Source: Cumulibacter manganitolerans
GTDB lineage: Bacteria > Actinomycetota > Actinomycetes > Mycobacteriales > Antricoccaceae
Direction: 5' to 3'
Assembly: GCF_009602465.1 (NCBI RefSeq)
Contig: NZ_WBKP01000003.1
Span: 62,001 to 126,000 of the forward strand
Length of the DNA: 64,000 nt
Shown: positions 34,304 through 43,485 of the stretch, one piece after another
Position numbering within the stretch: position 1 is the first letter of the stretch
Layout of the letters: each line of letters begins with the position of its first letter
The notes under the pieces: generated by a model
The model's input: only the letters and a program-made list of their open reading frames with translations
What the model was told of the DNA's origin: nothing
Database searches by the model: none
Made by a program: the position numbers and the translations under genes

Positions 34304-34358
34304 AGCGCCGAGGTCGCCGACCTCCGTGAGAGAGGCAGGAACCTCGGCGCTTCCTTTC
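34304..34358 (+). terminator. Strong rho-independent terminator between transfer operon and recombinase gene
   Basis: AGCGCCGAGGT (34304-34314) is the perfect complement of ACCTCGGCGCT (34341-34351), followed by TCCTTTCT. The loop contains a second small stem (CCTC with GAGG). It sits between the end of the transfer operon and the stop codon of the convergent recombinase gene, so it could serve both directions. Confidence 0.8.
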
Positions 34359-34388
34359 TGCCGCTGTCGAGCGATCAGGCCGACTCGA

Positions 34389-35924
34389 TCAGGGCTGCTC
34401 TGATCGAGTCCATCGGTACTGCTCGTGAGGAACGAAACGCGGAGCGATCTTGATGCGGTTCGGGTCGAACTTGCCGCCCAACTGCGGTGCCTTGACCACG
34501 CGAATGTCCAGCAAGAGCTTGACGATCCGTCGCTTCTCCAACAGGTCCAGCCGCTCCCACGCGCTCTCAATGTCCTCGGCCTGCAAGAGCCGAAGCACGT
34601 CGTCGGCGGATACCGGAGGCACCGTCGCCTTCGCCGCCTGCTCAATCTCCGGGTTCAGACGCCGCTCGATGCTCGACAGCATCGTGAGGCTGATCCTGCC
34701 TGCGGCGTATTCCTCGGCGGCCTGATCGAGGCGCTGGCGAAGCCGCGCCACTTGTGCCTCGGCCTCCTGGACGCGCTCGTGCCAGTTCTCGCTTGGCCCA
34801 GCGATCACCGCCAAGCTCTCGGGCTTGGCGAGCCAGCCCAGCAGGGCGCCAACCACGTAAGCATCAGTGCGAGGGATGTCGATACTGATCCTTCGGCATC
34901 CGACAGTCGGGCAGGCGTAGTTGTCGCGTCGCGTCCCGTCCTTACGCGGCACCATCCCGTGCAGACGGACCAGCGGCCCCGAGCAGTAGCCGCACTTCGC
35001 GATGAACGACAGCAGCCACTTCGGATGGCTGTGGTTGTCCTCTTCGACGTACCGGGTACGGCGTGCTCGATCTTCGAGCACCCGGTTGACCTGCTCCCAA
35101 CGGTCACGAGGGATGATCGCCGGCCAGTCCGCCTCACCGATCACCTTGCCCTGATACTTCCGCAGGCCGGCGATCGTCGGGCTCCTGAGCATCTGCCGCA
35201 GCGTCGAGTTCATCCAGCCGCGCGAGTGGTCAGAAGTCGGCTTCATCGGAGTCGGAATACCGGCCTTGTTCAGCCGGGTCACGATCGCGTTCATCGGAAC
35301 ACCACTCAGAATCTCGTCCACGGCGTTGACGATGATCGCGGCCTTCTCCGGGTCGATTTCCTGACGGAGAAGCACCCCGGTGTGCTCGTCATAAACGCGG
35401 CGGTAGCCGAACGGAAGACGACCGTGTGGCCTGCCCTGCTGCGCGTGCAGGCGCACCGTGCGGAGCTGTCGCTCCCGGATCACCGCGGCGTCCTTCTCGG
35501 CGGTCAGGAACTCCAAACCCATCATGAACGCATCGTCGCTCCGGGCGAAGTCATAGACCCGTCCCTTCGTCAGATACAGCACCCCGGCCTCCTGGCAGGC
35601 GGCGCGGAGCTGGACGTAGGCCAACAGCTCGCGGCCCGCACGCGACGGCTCCCAAGTCACGAAGGCGTCATACTGCTTCGACGCGATCAGGCGCAGGGCT
35701 TCCTCGAAACCCTCGCGCTCGCGGGTGCGCCACTGCGAGGCGGAGCGGTTGGCGTCGGTGATGACCTTGCCGACGTGCCACGTCTGCTGGTCGCACCAGG
35801 AGCGGCAGTCGGTCTCTTGATCGTCGGTGGATCGCATGAGGTACTGGCGATCCATCGAGGCTCGGGTGTAGATGAGAGCATTGACCTCATCATCGGTCGG
35901 TCGAGTGAGTGCTTGCGTTTTCAT
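34389..35924 (-). CDS. Large serine recombinase (site-specific integrase/excisionase)
   Basis: 511 aa from ATG 35924. The frame stays open upstream into the ABC-F fragment, but the family's N-terminus starts here. The resolvase domain begins ALIYTRASMDRQYLMRSTDD with the nucleophilic Ser 23 and conserved Arg residues. The recombinase domain follows (GRPHGRLPFGYRRVYD; LNKAGIPTPMKP; LRQMLRSPTIAGLRKYQGKV), then a zinc ribbon (CGYCSGPLVRLHG and YACPTVGC) and a coiled coil (QEAEAQVARLRQRLDQAAEE). It catalyses integration at attB and, with a directionality factor, excision. It reads inward from the right junction. No directionality-factor gene was identified. Confidence 0.95.
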   Translation of the reverse strand: MKTQALTRPTDDEVNALIYTRASMDRQYLMRSTDDQETDCRSWCDQQTWHVGKVITDANRSASQWRTREREGFEEALRLIASKQYDAFVTWEPSRAGRELLAYVQLRAACQEAGVLYLTKGRVYDFARSDDAFMMGLEFLTAEKDAAVIRERQLRTVRLHAQQGRPHGRLPFGYRRVYDEHTGVLLRQEIDPEKAAIIVNAVDEILSGVPMNAIVTRLNKAGIPTPMKPTSDHSRGWMNSTLRQMLRSPTIAGLRKYQGKVIGEADWPAIIPRDRWEQVNRVLEDRARRTRYVEEDNHSHPKWLLSFIAKCGYCSGPLVRLHGMVPRKDGTRRDNYACPTVGCRRISIDIPRTDAYVVGALLGWLAKPESLAVIAGPSENWHERVQEAEAQVARLRQRLDQAAEEYAAGRISLTMLSSIERRLNPEIEQAAKATVPPVSADDVLRLLQAEDIESAWERLDLLEKRRIVKLLLDIRVVKAPQLGGKFDPNRIKIAPRFVPHEQYRWTRSEQP

Positions 35925-35949
35925 GGCGATCAGGTGCTCCGTGCTGTAC

Positions 35950-35970
35950 GGGGTTCCTGATTGCTGGGTG
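35950..35970. other. Right attachment junction (attR) of the element within an ABC-F gene
   Basis: Left of about 35960 the sequence belongs to the element. From GAGCCGACCAACGACCTG onward it encodes EPTNDLD, the end of the Walker B/D-loop of an ABC-F ATPase. The residue before it is Gly (GGT), where ABC-F proteins have Asp. The crossover therefore lies at or just before GGTGAGCC. Large serine recombinases act at a 2-bp core inside such a site. The matching attL lies outside the window to the left. Confidence 0.7.
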
Positions 35971-36482
35971 AGCCGACCAACGACCTGGACGTCGACACCC
36001 TCACCGCACTCGAGGACCTGCTCGACGGCTGGCCGGGCACGCTGCTGGTGGTCTCGCACGACCGCTACCTGCTCGAGCGGGTCACCGACGACCAGCTCGC
36101 GGTGCTCGGCGACGGCACGCTGCGGCACCTGCCCGGCGGGGTGGGGCAGTACCTCGAGCTGCGCAAGCACCAGCTCGCCGCGTCGGCGGGTGCCGGGGCG
36201 GCCGGCTCGGCTACGGCCTCCGCCACGACCGCGCCGGCCGCCGGCGGGACGGCGAAGGCCGGCTCGGCGGAGCAGCGCGAGGCGCGCAAGACCCTCGCCC
36301 GGATCGAGCGCCGGCTCGAGGCGCTCGCCGTGCAGGAGAAGAAGCTGCACGGCGATCTCGCGACGCACGCCAGCGACTTCGAGAAGGTCCGCGAGCTGAA
36401 CAAGCAGCTGCGGGGCATCGAGGCCGAGCGCGACGACCTCGAGGAGCAGTGGATGGCCGCGGCGGAGCTCACCGCCGACTGA
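35961..36482 (+). pseudogene. 3' fragment of ABC-F family ATPase gene, split by the element
   Basis: About 173 codons remain. They start in the D-loop (EPTNDLDVDTLTALEDLLDG), contain the switch histidine (LLVVSHDRYLLERVTD) and end in the C-terminal coiled coil (EARKTLARIERRLEALAVQE, AERDDLEEQWMAAAEL) typical of Uup-like ABC-F proteins. These act on ribosomes or on replication/recombination intermediates. Both Walker A motifs, the signature motif and most of Walker B are missing, so this piece cannot hydrolyse ATP. The 5' part should be on the far side of the element, outside this window. Excision would restore the gene. Confidence 0.85.
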
Positions 36483-36513
36483 CGGCCAGCCGGACGCCGG
36501 CACTGGGACCGAA

Positions 36514-36544
36514 TTGACAGCCGTGTCGGGTGGCGGTCTACATT
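36514..36544 (+). promoter_or_regulatory. Promoter of enoyl-CoA hydratase gene, leaderless type
   Basis: TTGACA (36514-36519) matches the -35 consensus, and TACATT (36539-36544) fits a -10 ending 6 nt before the ATG. Transcription would begin at or next to the A of the start codon, giving a leaderless mRNA. The 19-bp spacing is slightly long. The overlapping TCTACA at 36537 would give 17 bp. Confidence 0.55.
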
Positions 36545-36550
36545 GGGGTC

Positions 36551-37357
36551 ATGACTGAGCTAGCCGAGCGCACCGACACCGCAATGCCGACCTTCGAGAA
36601 CGTGCGCCTCGAGCGCGCGGATCAGGTCATCACGCTGACCATGACCCGCGCGAAGCGTCGCAACTCGCTGTCCGAGGATGCCATGCGCGACATCCTCGCG
36701 GCCCTCGACCACGTCGCCACGACGGACGCCCGCATCCTCGTGCTCGCCGGGGAGGGACCGGTGTTCTCCTCCGGCCACGACTTCGCCGACATGATCGGTC
36801 GTGACCTGCACTCGATGCGGGCGCTGCTGCAGCTGTGCACGGACATGATGACCCGCATGCACACCATCCCGCAGATCGTGATCGCCCGGGTGCACGCGCT
36901 CGCGACGGCCGCCGGCTGCCAGCTGGTGGCCAGCGCCGACCTCGCCGTGGCCGCCGAGTCGGCCGGGTTCGCCGTACCCGGCGGCAAGGGCGGCTGGTTC
37001 TGCCACACGCCCAACGTGGCCGTCGCGCGCAACATCGGCCGCAAGCACCTGATGGAGCTGGCGCTCTCCGGTGAGCCGATCGACGCCAAGACCGCCGAGG
37101 CGTGGGGCCTGATCAACTACGCCGTCCCCGACGACCAGCTCGACGCCAAGCTGGACGAGCTCATCGCGAAGATGTCGCAGGGCAGCTTCACCGCCAAGGC
37201 GCTGGGCAAGCAGGCGTTGTACAACCAGATCGACCGGCCCGAGCGCGATGCGTACCTGTACGCCATGGAGGTCATGGCGAGCGCCTCGCAGACCGATCAC
37301 GCGCGCGAGGGCATGAGCGCGTTCGTGGAGAAGCGCAAGCCGGTCTGGCCCCGCTAG
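36551..37357 (+). CDS. Enoyl-CoA hydratase/isomerase family protein (ECHDC3-like)
   Basis: 268 aa from ATG 36551, chosen from the promoter position (no ribosome-binding site). It has the crotonase fold: [20 protein letters not shown], then the oxyanion-hole region [13 protein letters not shown], then [20 protein letters not shown] and [19 protein letters not shown]. The second catalytic-region segment ([20 protein letters not shown]) is unlike classical hydratases and resembles the ECHDC3 subgroup, whose exact reaction is unsure. It could hydrate crotonyl-CoA or act on another acyl-CoA. Its stop codon overlaps that of the convergent nucS gene. Confidence 0.88.
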   Translation: MTELAERTDTAMPTFENVRLERADQVITLTMTRAKRRNSLSEDAMRDILAALDHVATTDARILVLAGEGPVFSSGHDFADMIGRDLHSMRALLQLCTDMMTRMHTIPQIVIARVHALATAAGCQLVASADLAVAAESAGFAVPGGKGGWFCHTPNVAVARNIGRKHLMELALSGEPIDAKTAEAWGLINYAVPDDQLDAKLDELIAKMSQGSFTAKALGKQALYNQIDRPERDAYLYAMEVMASASQTDHAREGMSAFVEKRKPVWPR

Positions 37358-38010
37358 AACAGCCGCTCGGCCGGGTCGCTGAGGCCGCGCAGCTCGTCGT
37401 AGTCCGTCACGACGCACTCGATGCCGCGGTCCTCGGCGAGCGTGCGCGCCTGCGGCTTGATCACGTTCCCGGCCAGGACGCCGCGCACCGGTGCGATCTT
37501 CGTGTCGCGGTTGAGCAGCTCGAGGTATCGGGTGAGCTGCTCGACCGCGGAGATCTCGACGACCCGCTTGACCTCGATCGCGACCGAGCCCCGCGCGTCC
37601 TTGCACATGATGTCCACCGGCCCGATCGGGGTCGGGTACTCACGGCGCACGAGCCGCAGGCCGCTGCCGAGGGCGTCCAGATGCAGCGCCAGCAGCTCTT
37701 GCAGGTGCGCCTCCACGCCGTCCTTCGTCAGCCCCGGGTCGACGCCGAGGTCGTGCGAGGTGTCCGCGTGCACCTCGTGGATCGTGATCACCAGGCTGTC
37801 GCCGCTCTTGGCCTTCACGGTCCACTCGCCCTCGGACTCGACCAGCCGGCACGGCGGCGACATCCAGTTCAGCGGCTTGTACGAGCCCGAGTCGGAGTGC
37901 ACCAGCACCGAGCCGTCGTTCTTGACCAGCAGCAGCCGCTTCGCCCTGGGCAGGTGGGCGGACAGCCGTCCGGCGTAGTCGACCTCACAGGTGGCGATGA
38001 CGAGGCGCAT
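37354..38010 (-). CDS. nucS: NucS (EndoMS) mismatch-specific endonuclease
   Basis: 218 aa from ATG 38010 ([20 protein letters not shown]). It cuts both strands at G-T, G-G and T-T mismatches and is the core of the MutS/MutL-independent mismatch repair of Actinobacteria. The N-terminal DNA-binding/dimerisation domain has [16 protein letters not shown]. The C-terminal RecB-like nuclease has the metal-binding GPVDIMCKD and VAIEVKRV residues. The final residues DPAERLF resemble the clamp-binding tail. It is divergent from the aldehyde dehydrogenase gene and shares the CTAG stop overlap with the hydratase gene. Confidence 0.95.
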   Translation of the reverse strand: MRLVIATCEVDYAGRLSAHLPRAKRLLLVKNDGSVLVHSDSGSYKPLNWMSPPCRLVESEGEWTVKAKSGDSLVITIHEVHADTSHDLGVDPGLTKDGVEAHLQELLALHLDALGSGLRLVRREYPTPIGPVDIMCKDARGSVAIEVKRVVEISAVEQLTRYLELLNRDTKIAPVRGVLAGNVIKPQARTLAEDRGIECVVTDYDELRGLSDPAERLF

Positions 38011-38083
38011 GGGCTCATTCCGGGACGGCGGATCGGGGCGCGCCCGAGCGTACACGGTGCGCGATAATGGAACGATCCCGCTC

Positions 38084-38099
38084 GCTACCGGCGAGTAGC
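38084..38099. promoter_or_regulatory. Inverted-repeat operator candidate upstream of aldehyde dehydrogenase
   Basis: GCTACCGGCGAGTAGC: GCTAC and GTAGC are perfect complements around a 6-bp centre. A 14-of-16 match (GCTACCGGCGGGTAAC) lies upstream of ccrA at 46412-46427. A possible -10 (GATAAT, 38063-38068) stands just before it. A TetR-type acyl-CoA regulator would fit this TAC..GTA pattern, but none is identified in the window. Confidence 0.45.
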
Positions 38100-38118
38100 C
38101 CCAGGACTGGAGCCCGGT

Positions 38119-39582
38119 ATGGCCGACACCTTCGACAGTCTCGACCCCGGCACCGGTGACGTGCTCGCCACGTTCCCGGTGTGCGGCGCCGACGACGTGC
38201 GCAGCGTGGTCGACGACGCGCGGGAGGCGGCTCGCTGGTGGGCGCAGGTGGGCTTCGCCGAACGCAGGAAGCGGCTGCTGGCGTGGCGCAGCCTGCTCTC
38301 GGGACGCCTCGAGGAGCTCGCCGAGCTGGTGCACGCCGAGAACGGCAAGCCGCGCGAGGACGCCGTGCTGGAGATCGCGCTGGCCGTGGAGCACGTCGAC
38401 TGGGCCGCCAAGCACGCCGCGAAGACGCTCGGCCGCCGGTCGGTCTCGCCGGGCCTGCTCAGCGCCAACCAGGCGGCCAGCGTGCGTTACCTGCCGTACG
38501 GCGTGGTCGGCGTGATCGGGCCGTGGAACTACCCGGTCTTCACCCCGATGGGCTCGATCGCCTACGCCCTCGCGGCCGGCAACGCCGTCGTCCTCAAGCC
38601 CAGCGAGCACACCCCGTCGGTCGGGGAGTGGCTCGTCCGGTCGTTCACCGCCGTGGTCCCCGAGCAGCCGGTGCTGCAGCTGGTCACCGGCCTCGGGGAG
38701 ACCGGTGCCGCGCTGTGCACGTCCGGTGTCGACAAGATCGCCTTCACCGGCTCGACGGCCACCGGCCGCAAGGTGATGGCGGCGTGCGCGCAGACGCTCA
38801 CGCCGGTGCTGATCGAGTGCGGCGGCAAGGACGTCGCGATCGTCGACGAGGACGCCGACCTCGAGCTCGCGGCGCAGTCGGCGGCGTGGGGCGCGTGCTC
38901 GAATGCGGGGCAGACCTGCGTCGGCACCGAGCGGGTCTACGTGCACGAGAAGGTCTACGACCGGGTGCTGCACCGCATGGTGGAGATCATGCGCGAGCTG
39001 GAGCCCGGGGCGGGGGAGGGCGCATCGTACGGCCCGATGACCATGCCGAGCCAGATCGCCGTCGTACGCCGGCACATCGACGCCGCGCTCGCGGACGGCG
39101 GCACGGCCGTGCTCGGCGGACCGGAGTCGATCCGTCCCCCGTACATCGGGCCGGTGGTGCTCGCGGAGGTGCCGGAGTCGAGCGCGGCGGTGCAGGAGGA
39201 GACGTTCGGTCCGGTCGTCGTGGTCAACAAGGTGGCGAGCATGGCGGAGGCCGCGGAGAAGGCGAACGCCACGCCCTACGGGCTGGCGGCCTCGGTGTTC
39301 TCGCGGTCCCGCGGCGAGCGGATCGCCGAGTCGCTGCGCACCGGCATGGTCTCGATCAACGGGGTGCTGTCGTTCGCCGGGATCCCCTCGCTGCCGTTCG
39401 GGGGCGTCGGTGACTCCGGCTTCGGACGCATTCACGGTGAGGATGGTCTCCGTGAGTTTGCCCGGCCCCAGGCAGTTGCTAAGTTGCGTGTACCGATTCC
39501 CCTCGTCGTCACGAGCTTCGCGCGCAAACCGTACGCCGTCCGCCTCGTCGCTGACATGCTGCGCCGCCGGTTCCGCGGCTGA
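38119..39582 (+). CDS. NAD(P)-dependent aldehyde dehydrogenase
   Basis: 487 aa, ATG with GGACTGGAG upstream. It oxidises an aldehyde to the carboxylate using NAD(P)+. Motifs: [20 protein letters not shown] (cofactor domain), [41 protein letters not shown] (catalytic Glu), [14 protein letters not shown] (nucleophilic Cys near residue 263) and [12 protein letters not shown]. The C-terminus ([20 protein letters not shown]) has a hydrophobic/basic extension as in fatty- or aromatic-aldehyde dehydrogenases, which may associate with the membrane. The substrate is not evident. The neighbouring acyl-CoA genes suggest a short or medium aliphatic aldehyde. Confidence 0.92.
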   Translation: MADTFDSLDPGTGDVLATFPVCGADDVRSVVDDAREAARWWAQVGFAERRKRLLAWRSLLSGRLEELAELVHAENGKPREDAVLEIALAVEHVDWAAKHAAKTLGRRSVSPGLLSANQAASVRYLPYGVVGVIGPWNYPVFTPMGSIAYALAAGNAVVLKPSEHTPSVGEWLVRSFTAVVPEQPVLQLVTGLGETGAALCTSGVDKIAFTGSTATGRKVMAACAQTLTPVLIECGGKDVAIVDEDADLELAAQSAAWGACSNAGQTCVGTERVYVHEKVYDRVLHRMVEIMRELEPGAGEGASYGPMTMPSQIAVVRRHIDAALADGGTAVLGGPESIRPPYIGPVVLAEVPESSAAVQEETFGPVVVVNKVASMAEAAEKANATPYGLAASVFSRSRGERIAESLRTGMVSINGVLSFAGIPSLPFGGVGDSGFGRIHGEDGLREFARPQAVAKLRVPIPLVVTSFARKPYAVRLVADMLRRRFRG

Positions 39583-39637
39583 GCGGCTCGGCACTGACGT
39601 CAACAACCTGTCCCACCGCATCAAACTGGAGTTACTT

Positions 39638-41422
39638 GTGGCACGCGATTTTTCCGTCGTCGGCGTGGTCGGTCTCGGCACGATGGGTGCCGGGATCGCC
39701 GAGGTGTTCGCCCGGTCCGGCATCGAGGTGGTCGCCTTCGAGCGCGAGGACGAGGGCCTCGAGCGCGGCAAGGGGTTCATCAGCCGGTCGATCGACCGCG
39801 CCGTCGCGCGGGGGAAGGTCGACGAGGCGACCGCCCGTACCCAGCTCGAGCGCATCCAGTTCACGACCGACTGGCAGGACTTCGAGCGCTGCGAGCTGGT
39901 CATCGAGGCGGTGCCCGAGCAGCTGGACATCAAGCTCGAGGTGTTCAACAAGCTCGACGAGGTGTGCCCGCCGGAGACGATCCTGGCCACCAACACCTCG
40001 TCGCTGTCGGTCACCGAGATCAGCGTGTCGACCAAGCGCCCGCACATGGTCGTCGGCATGCACTTCTTCAACCCGGCGCCGATCATGAGGCTGGTCGAGA
40101 TCATCCACACCGTGGTGACCGACGACCACGTCGTCGACGACATCCGGGCGCTGTGCACCCAGATCGGCAAGACCGGCGTATCGGTGGCCGACAAGGCCGG
40201 CTTCATCGCCAACGCGCTGCTGTTCGGCTACCTCAACCACGCGGTCGGGATGTACGAGGACCGGTACGCCACCCGCGAGGACATCGACGCGGCGATGCGG
40301 TTCGGCTGCGGGCTGCCGATGGGACCGCTCGCGCTGATGGACCTGATCGGCATCGACACGGCGTACGAGATCCTCGACACGATGTACCGCCAGGGCCGCA
40401 ACCGGATGCACGCCCCGCGGCCGATCATCAAGCAGATGATGTCCGCGGGTCTGCTGGGCCGCAAGTCCGGCCGCGGCTTCTACACGTACGAGCAGCCCGG
40501 CTCGCCGAAGGTCGTCGCCGACCGGCTCACCCCGAAGGCGGAGGACGACGCGGCGAGCGGCGTCGCGCTCGCGGGCCGGAAGATCGGCGTCATCGGCTCG
40601 GGGACGATGGCGACCGGCATCGTCGAGGTGCTCGTGAAGGCCGGGTTCGCCACGACGTACGTCGCGCGGAGCGAGGCCAAGGTGGACGGTGTCCGGTCCG
40701 CCATCACCAAGTCCATGGACAAGGCCGTGGGCCGCGGCAAGATGCAGCAGGAGGCCGCCGACCAGGCGCTCGCGCTGGTCACCGGAACGACCCGGCTCGA
40801 CGACCTGGCCGACTGCGACATCGTCATCGAGGCCATCGCCGAGGACCTGCACATCAAGCAGGTGCTGTTCTCCAACCTCGACGAGATCGTCAAGGACGGC
40901 GCGATCCTGGCGACCACCACGTCGTCCCTGCCGGTCATCGAGCTGGCCACCCAGACGGCGCGCCCGGAGAAGGTCGTCGGGATCCACTTCTTCAACCCCG
41001 CCCCGATCATGAAGCTGGTCGAGGTGGTGCACACGGTCGCCACCGACGAGGAGACCGTCGAGACCGCCGTCGCGCTGAGCAAGGCCATCGGCAAGCACCC
41101 CGTGCTGTGCGGCGACCGCGCCGGCTTCATCGTGAACGCGCTGCTGTTCCCGTACCTCAACGACGCGATCAAGATGTACGAGAACAACTACGCCACGGCC
41201 GACGACATCGACGCCGCGATGAAGGTGGGCTGCGGCTACCCGATGGGGCCGTTCGAGCTGCTCGACACCGTCGGGCTGGACGTCTCGCTGGCCATCGAGC
41301 AGACGCTGTTCCGCGAGTTCCGCGAGCAGGGCATGGCGCCCGCACCGCTCCTCGAGCACCTCGTCACCGCCGGGTTCCTCGGTCGCAAGACCGGCAAGGG
41401 CTTTCGGGACCACCGCCGGTAA
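39638..41422 (+). CDS. Tandem-duplicated 3-hydroxyacyl-CoA dehydrogenase
   Basis: 594 aa from GTG 39638 (GGAG 6 nt upstream). Upstream in-frame codons overlap the previous gene. Two complete ~290-aa dehydrogenases are fused head to tail. The first has [48 protein letters not shown] and [20 protein letters not shown]. The second has [48 protein letters not shown] and [20 protein letters not shown]. Each repeat keeps the NAD site and the HFFNP catalytic His, so both should oxidise 3-hydroxyacyl-CoA (for example 3-hydroxybutyryl-CoA). No hydratase domain is present, unlike FadB. Only 3 bases separate it from the next gene. Confidence 0.93.
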   Translation: MARDFSVVGVVGLGTMGAGIAEVFARSGIEVVAFEREDEGLERGKGFISRSIDRAVARGKVDEATARTQLERIQFTTDWQDFERCELVIEAVPEQLDIKLEVFNKLDEVCPPETILATNTSSLSVTEISVSTKRPHMVVGMHFFNPAPIMRLVEIIHTVVTDDHVVDDIRALCTQIGKTGVSVADKAGFIANALLFGYLNHAVGMYEDRYATREDIDAAMRFGCGLPMGPLALMDLIGIDTAYEILDTMYRQGRNRMHAPRPIIKQMMSAGLLGRKSGRGFYTYEQPGSPKVVADRLTPKAEDDAASGVALAGRKIGVIGSGTMATGIVEVLVKAGFATTYVARSEAKVDGVRSAITKSMDKAVGRGKMQQEAADQALALVTGTTRLDDLADCDIVIEAIAEDLHIKQVLFSNLDEIVKDGAILATTTSSLPVIELATQTARPEKVVGIHFFNPAPIMKLVEVVHTVATDEETVETAVALSKAIGKHPVLCGDRAGFIVNALLFPYLNDAIKMYENNYATADDIDAAMKVGCGYPMGPFELLDTVGLDVSLAIEQTLFREFREQGMAPAPLLEHLVTAGFLGRKTGKGFRDHRR

Positions 41423-41425
41423 CGC

Positions 41426-43099
41426 ATGAGCGCCCTGCTGGAGCAGATGGTCCGTACCGCCCGCGCGCAGCCCGCCCGCGGGTGGCTGGAGACCAAGCGC
41501 GCGGACGGCGCCTTCGGCCGCTCGAGCTGGGCCGCCGTGCACGCCGACGCGACGCGCGCCGCCGCGGTGCTGCGCTCGCGCGGCGTCGGACCGGGGGACG
41601 CCGTCGCGGTCTTCATCGGCGACCCGCGGCACGTCGCGGTGACCGTGCAGGCCTGCTGGCTGCTGGGTGCGAGCGCGACGATGCTGCACCAGCCCACGGC
41701 GCGCACCAACCTGGCGACCTATGCCGCCGACACGGCCCGGATCATCGCCATGATCGGGGCGGTCGCGCTGGTCATCGGGCCGCCTTACCTGGCCCTGGGA
41801 GAGCACTTCGTCCACCTGGCGGACGACGGCGCCGCGGCGATCGTCACCACCGACGAGCTGGCCGCGGGCGAGGCGTCGATCGAGCCGGACCCCACGGTCG
41901 CCGACGAGGAGGCGGTGGCGCTGCTGCAGCTCACCTCCGGCTCCACCGCCGAGCCGAAGGCGGTCACCATCACCCATGGCAACCTGATCAGCAACATGCG
42001 CGCGATGGTCGAGGCCAGCCGGATCACCGACGCCGACGTGATGGTCTCCTGGCTCCCGGTGTTCCACGACATGGGCATGGTGGGATTTCTCTGCGTGCCG
42101 ATGGTCTTCGGCTACCGCCTCGTCAAGGTGACCCCCAGCGACTTCGTCGCCAGCCCGACGTCCTGGATGCGGCTGATCAGCGAGCACCGGGCCAGCATCA
42201 CGGCGGCCCCCAACTTCGCGTACGGCGTCGCCGCGCGCGCCCTGCAGAAGGCCGCCGACCTGGACCTGTCGACGCTGCGCATCGCGCTCAACGGCGCCGA
42301 ACCCATCGACCCCCGCACGGTCGAGCTGTTCTGCAGGGCGGGTGCCCGGCACGGGTTGCGGCCCGAGGCGGTGCTCTGTGCGTACGGCATGGCCGAGGCC
42401 GCGCTGGCCGTGTCGTTCGCGCCGGTCGGGCGCGGCCTCGTGACCGACACGGTCGATCCCGAGGCGCTCGGTGTGCGCAAGGTTGCGGAGCCGGTCGACG
42501 CCGGTGGATCGACGTTCGCGCGGCTCGGGCCGCCGCTGTCGGGGGTGCAGGTCGAGGTGCGCGGCCCCGGCGGCGAGCGCCTCCCGGAGCGGCACGTCGG
42601 CACCATCTTCATCCGCGGCGACGCGGTGACGCCCGGCTACCGGACCGTCGACGGCTTCCGCTCGGCGCGGGACGCCGGCGGCTGGCTGGACACCGGCGAC
42701 GAGGGCTACCTCGTGGACGGCGAGATCGTCGTGTGCGGCCGGGTGAAGGACCTCATCATCCTCGCCGGCCGCAACATCTACCCGGTCGACGTCGAACGCG
42801 CCGCCGAGCGCGTCGAGGGCATCCGGCGCGGGAACGCCGCCGCCGTCCCGGTGCAGGCCGGCACCCGCGAGTCGTTCGCGATCGTCGCCGAGTCGACGTA
42901 CTTCGACGACGGCCCGGAGGCGCGTCGCATCGAGCAGGAGGTCCGCCTCGCGGTGCACGCCGACCTCGACGTCCGCCCCGCGCGGGTGATCCTGATCGCG
43001 CCCGGTGGCATGCCGAAGACGCCGTCCGGCAAGATCCAGCGGGTGCGGGTGCGCTCGTACGTGCAGCAGGCGATGGGTCGCGGCGATGCCCCGGCATAA
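41426..43099 (+). CDS. AMP-forming acyl-CoA synthetase / fatty acyl-AMP ligase (FadD-like)
   Basis: 557 aa. It activates a carboxylic acid with ATP to an acyl-adenylate. Motifs are LQLTSGSTAEPKAVTITHGN (P-loop-like A3), WLPVFHDMGMVGFL, SWMRLISEHRASITAAPNFA, YGMAEAALAVSFAPVG, GWLDTGDEGYLVDGEIVVCG and KDLIILAGRNIYPVDVERAA. The last Lys is in GGMPKTPSGKIQR. WLPVFHDMGMVG and APNFAYG are typical of fatty acyl-AMP ligases. The FAAL-specific insertion is not obvious, so thioesterification to CoA is also possible. It is co-transcribed with the dehydrogenase. Confidence 0.9.
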   Translation: MSALLEQMVRTARAQPARGWLETKRADGAFGRSSWAAVHADATRAAAVLRSRGVGPGDAVAVFIGDPRHVAVTVQACWLLGASATMLHQPTARTNLATYAADTARIIAMIGAVALVIGPPYLALGEHFVHLADDGAAAIVTTDELAAGEASIEPDPTVADEEAVALLQLTSGSTAEPKAVTITHGNLISNMRAMVEASRITDADVMVSWLPVFHDMGMVGFLCVPMVFGYRLVKVTPSDFVASPTSWMRLISEHRASITAAPNFAYGVAARALQKAADLDLSTLRIALNGAEPIDPRTVELFCRAGARHGLRPEAVLCAYGMAEAALAVSFAPVGRGLVTDTVDPEALGVRKVAEPVDAGGSTFARLGPPLSGVQVEVRGPGGERLPERHVGTIFIRGDAVTPGYRTVDGFRSARDAGGWLDTGDEGYLVDGEIVVCGRVKDLIILAGRNIYPVDVERAAERVEGIRRGNAAAVPVQAGTRESFAIVAESTYFDDGPEARRIEQEVRLAVHADLDVRPARVILIAPGGMPKTPSGKIQRVRVRSYVQQAMGRGDAPA

Positions 43100-43400
43100 C
43101 CGCAGGAGCAGCGAGCCCGAGCGCACGTCGTCGTTCGGCGGCGTGTTCGGCGGAGCCGTAGTGGTCGAGTGGCGCGGGGAGCCGTGGCGGGTCATGCCGA
43201 TCACCGGCGCAGCGGCCGCGAAGGAGTACCGGTGCCCCGGCTGCGACCAGGTCGTCCGCGTCCGTCAGGGGCACGTCGTCGTCTGGTCGGAGTACGACCG
43301 GACGGGGGAGGACCGGCGGCACTGGCACACCGGTTGCTGGGCAGCGCGGGACCGACGCGGGCCCGGCATCCAGCGCTCCGGGCGCGCGCCGCGGCGATGA
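43086..43400 (+). CDS. Conserved actinobacterial protein with putative zinc site
   Basis: 104 aa from ATG 43086, overlapping the ligase gene by 14 bases. Basic, starting MPRHNRRSSEPE. The centre reads AAKEYRCPGCDQVVRVRQGH and later RRHWHTGCWAARDRRG. The CPGC pair plus HWHTGC could bind one zinc ion. Proteins like this are common beside unrelated genes in Actinobacteria. Function unknown. Confidence 0.75.
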   Translation: MPRHNRRSSEPERTSSFGGVFGGAVVVEWRGEPWRVMPITGAAAAKEYRCPGCDQVVRVRQGHVVVWSEYDRTGEDRRHWHTGCWAARDRRGPGIQRSGRAPRR

Positions 43401-43485
43401 CGCACGAGTGGCGTCGGACGCGGCGCGTGGCGACGTCCTCGGCTTCTGGGAGGTGCGGTCGTGGCCCGGCCGGAGGTCGCGCCGG

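Noticed and set aside
34304-36000. tRNA gene as the integration site
   Set aside because: No tRNA-like sequence is found at the right junction. The junction is inside an ABC-F coding sequence, which suits a serine recombinase.
43005-43085. Longer start for the small zinc-site protein
   Set aside because: The upstream codons lie within the ligase gene in another frame, and the family begins MPRHNRR at 43086.
39632-43204. A very long open frame (about 1190 codons) on the minus strand across the dehydrogenase and ligase genes
   Set aside because: It lies antisense to two clear enzyme genes, is dominated by Arg, His, Gly and Asp with no domain, and arises from the high GC of the third codon positions on the plus strand.
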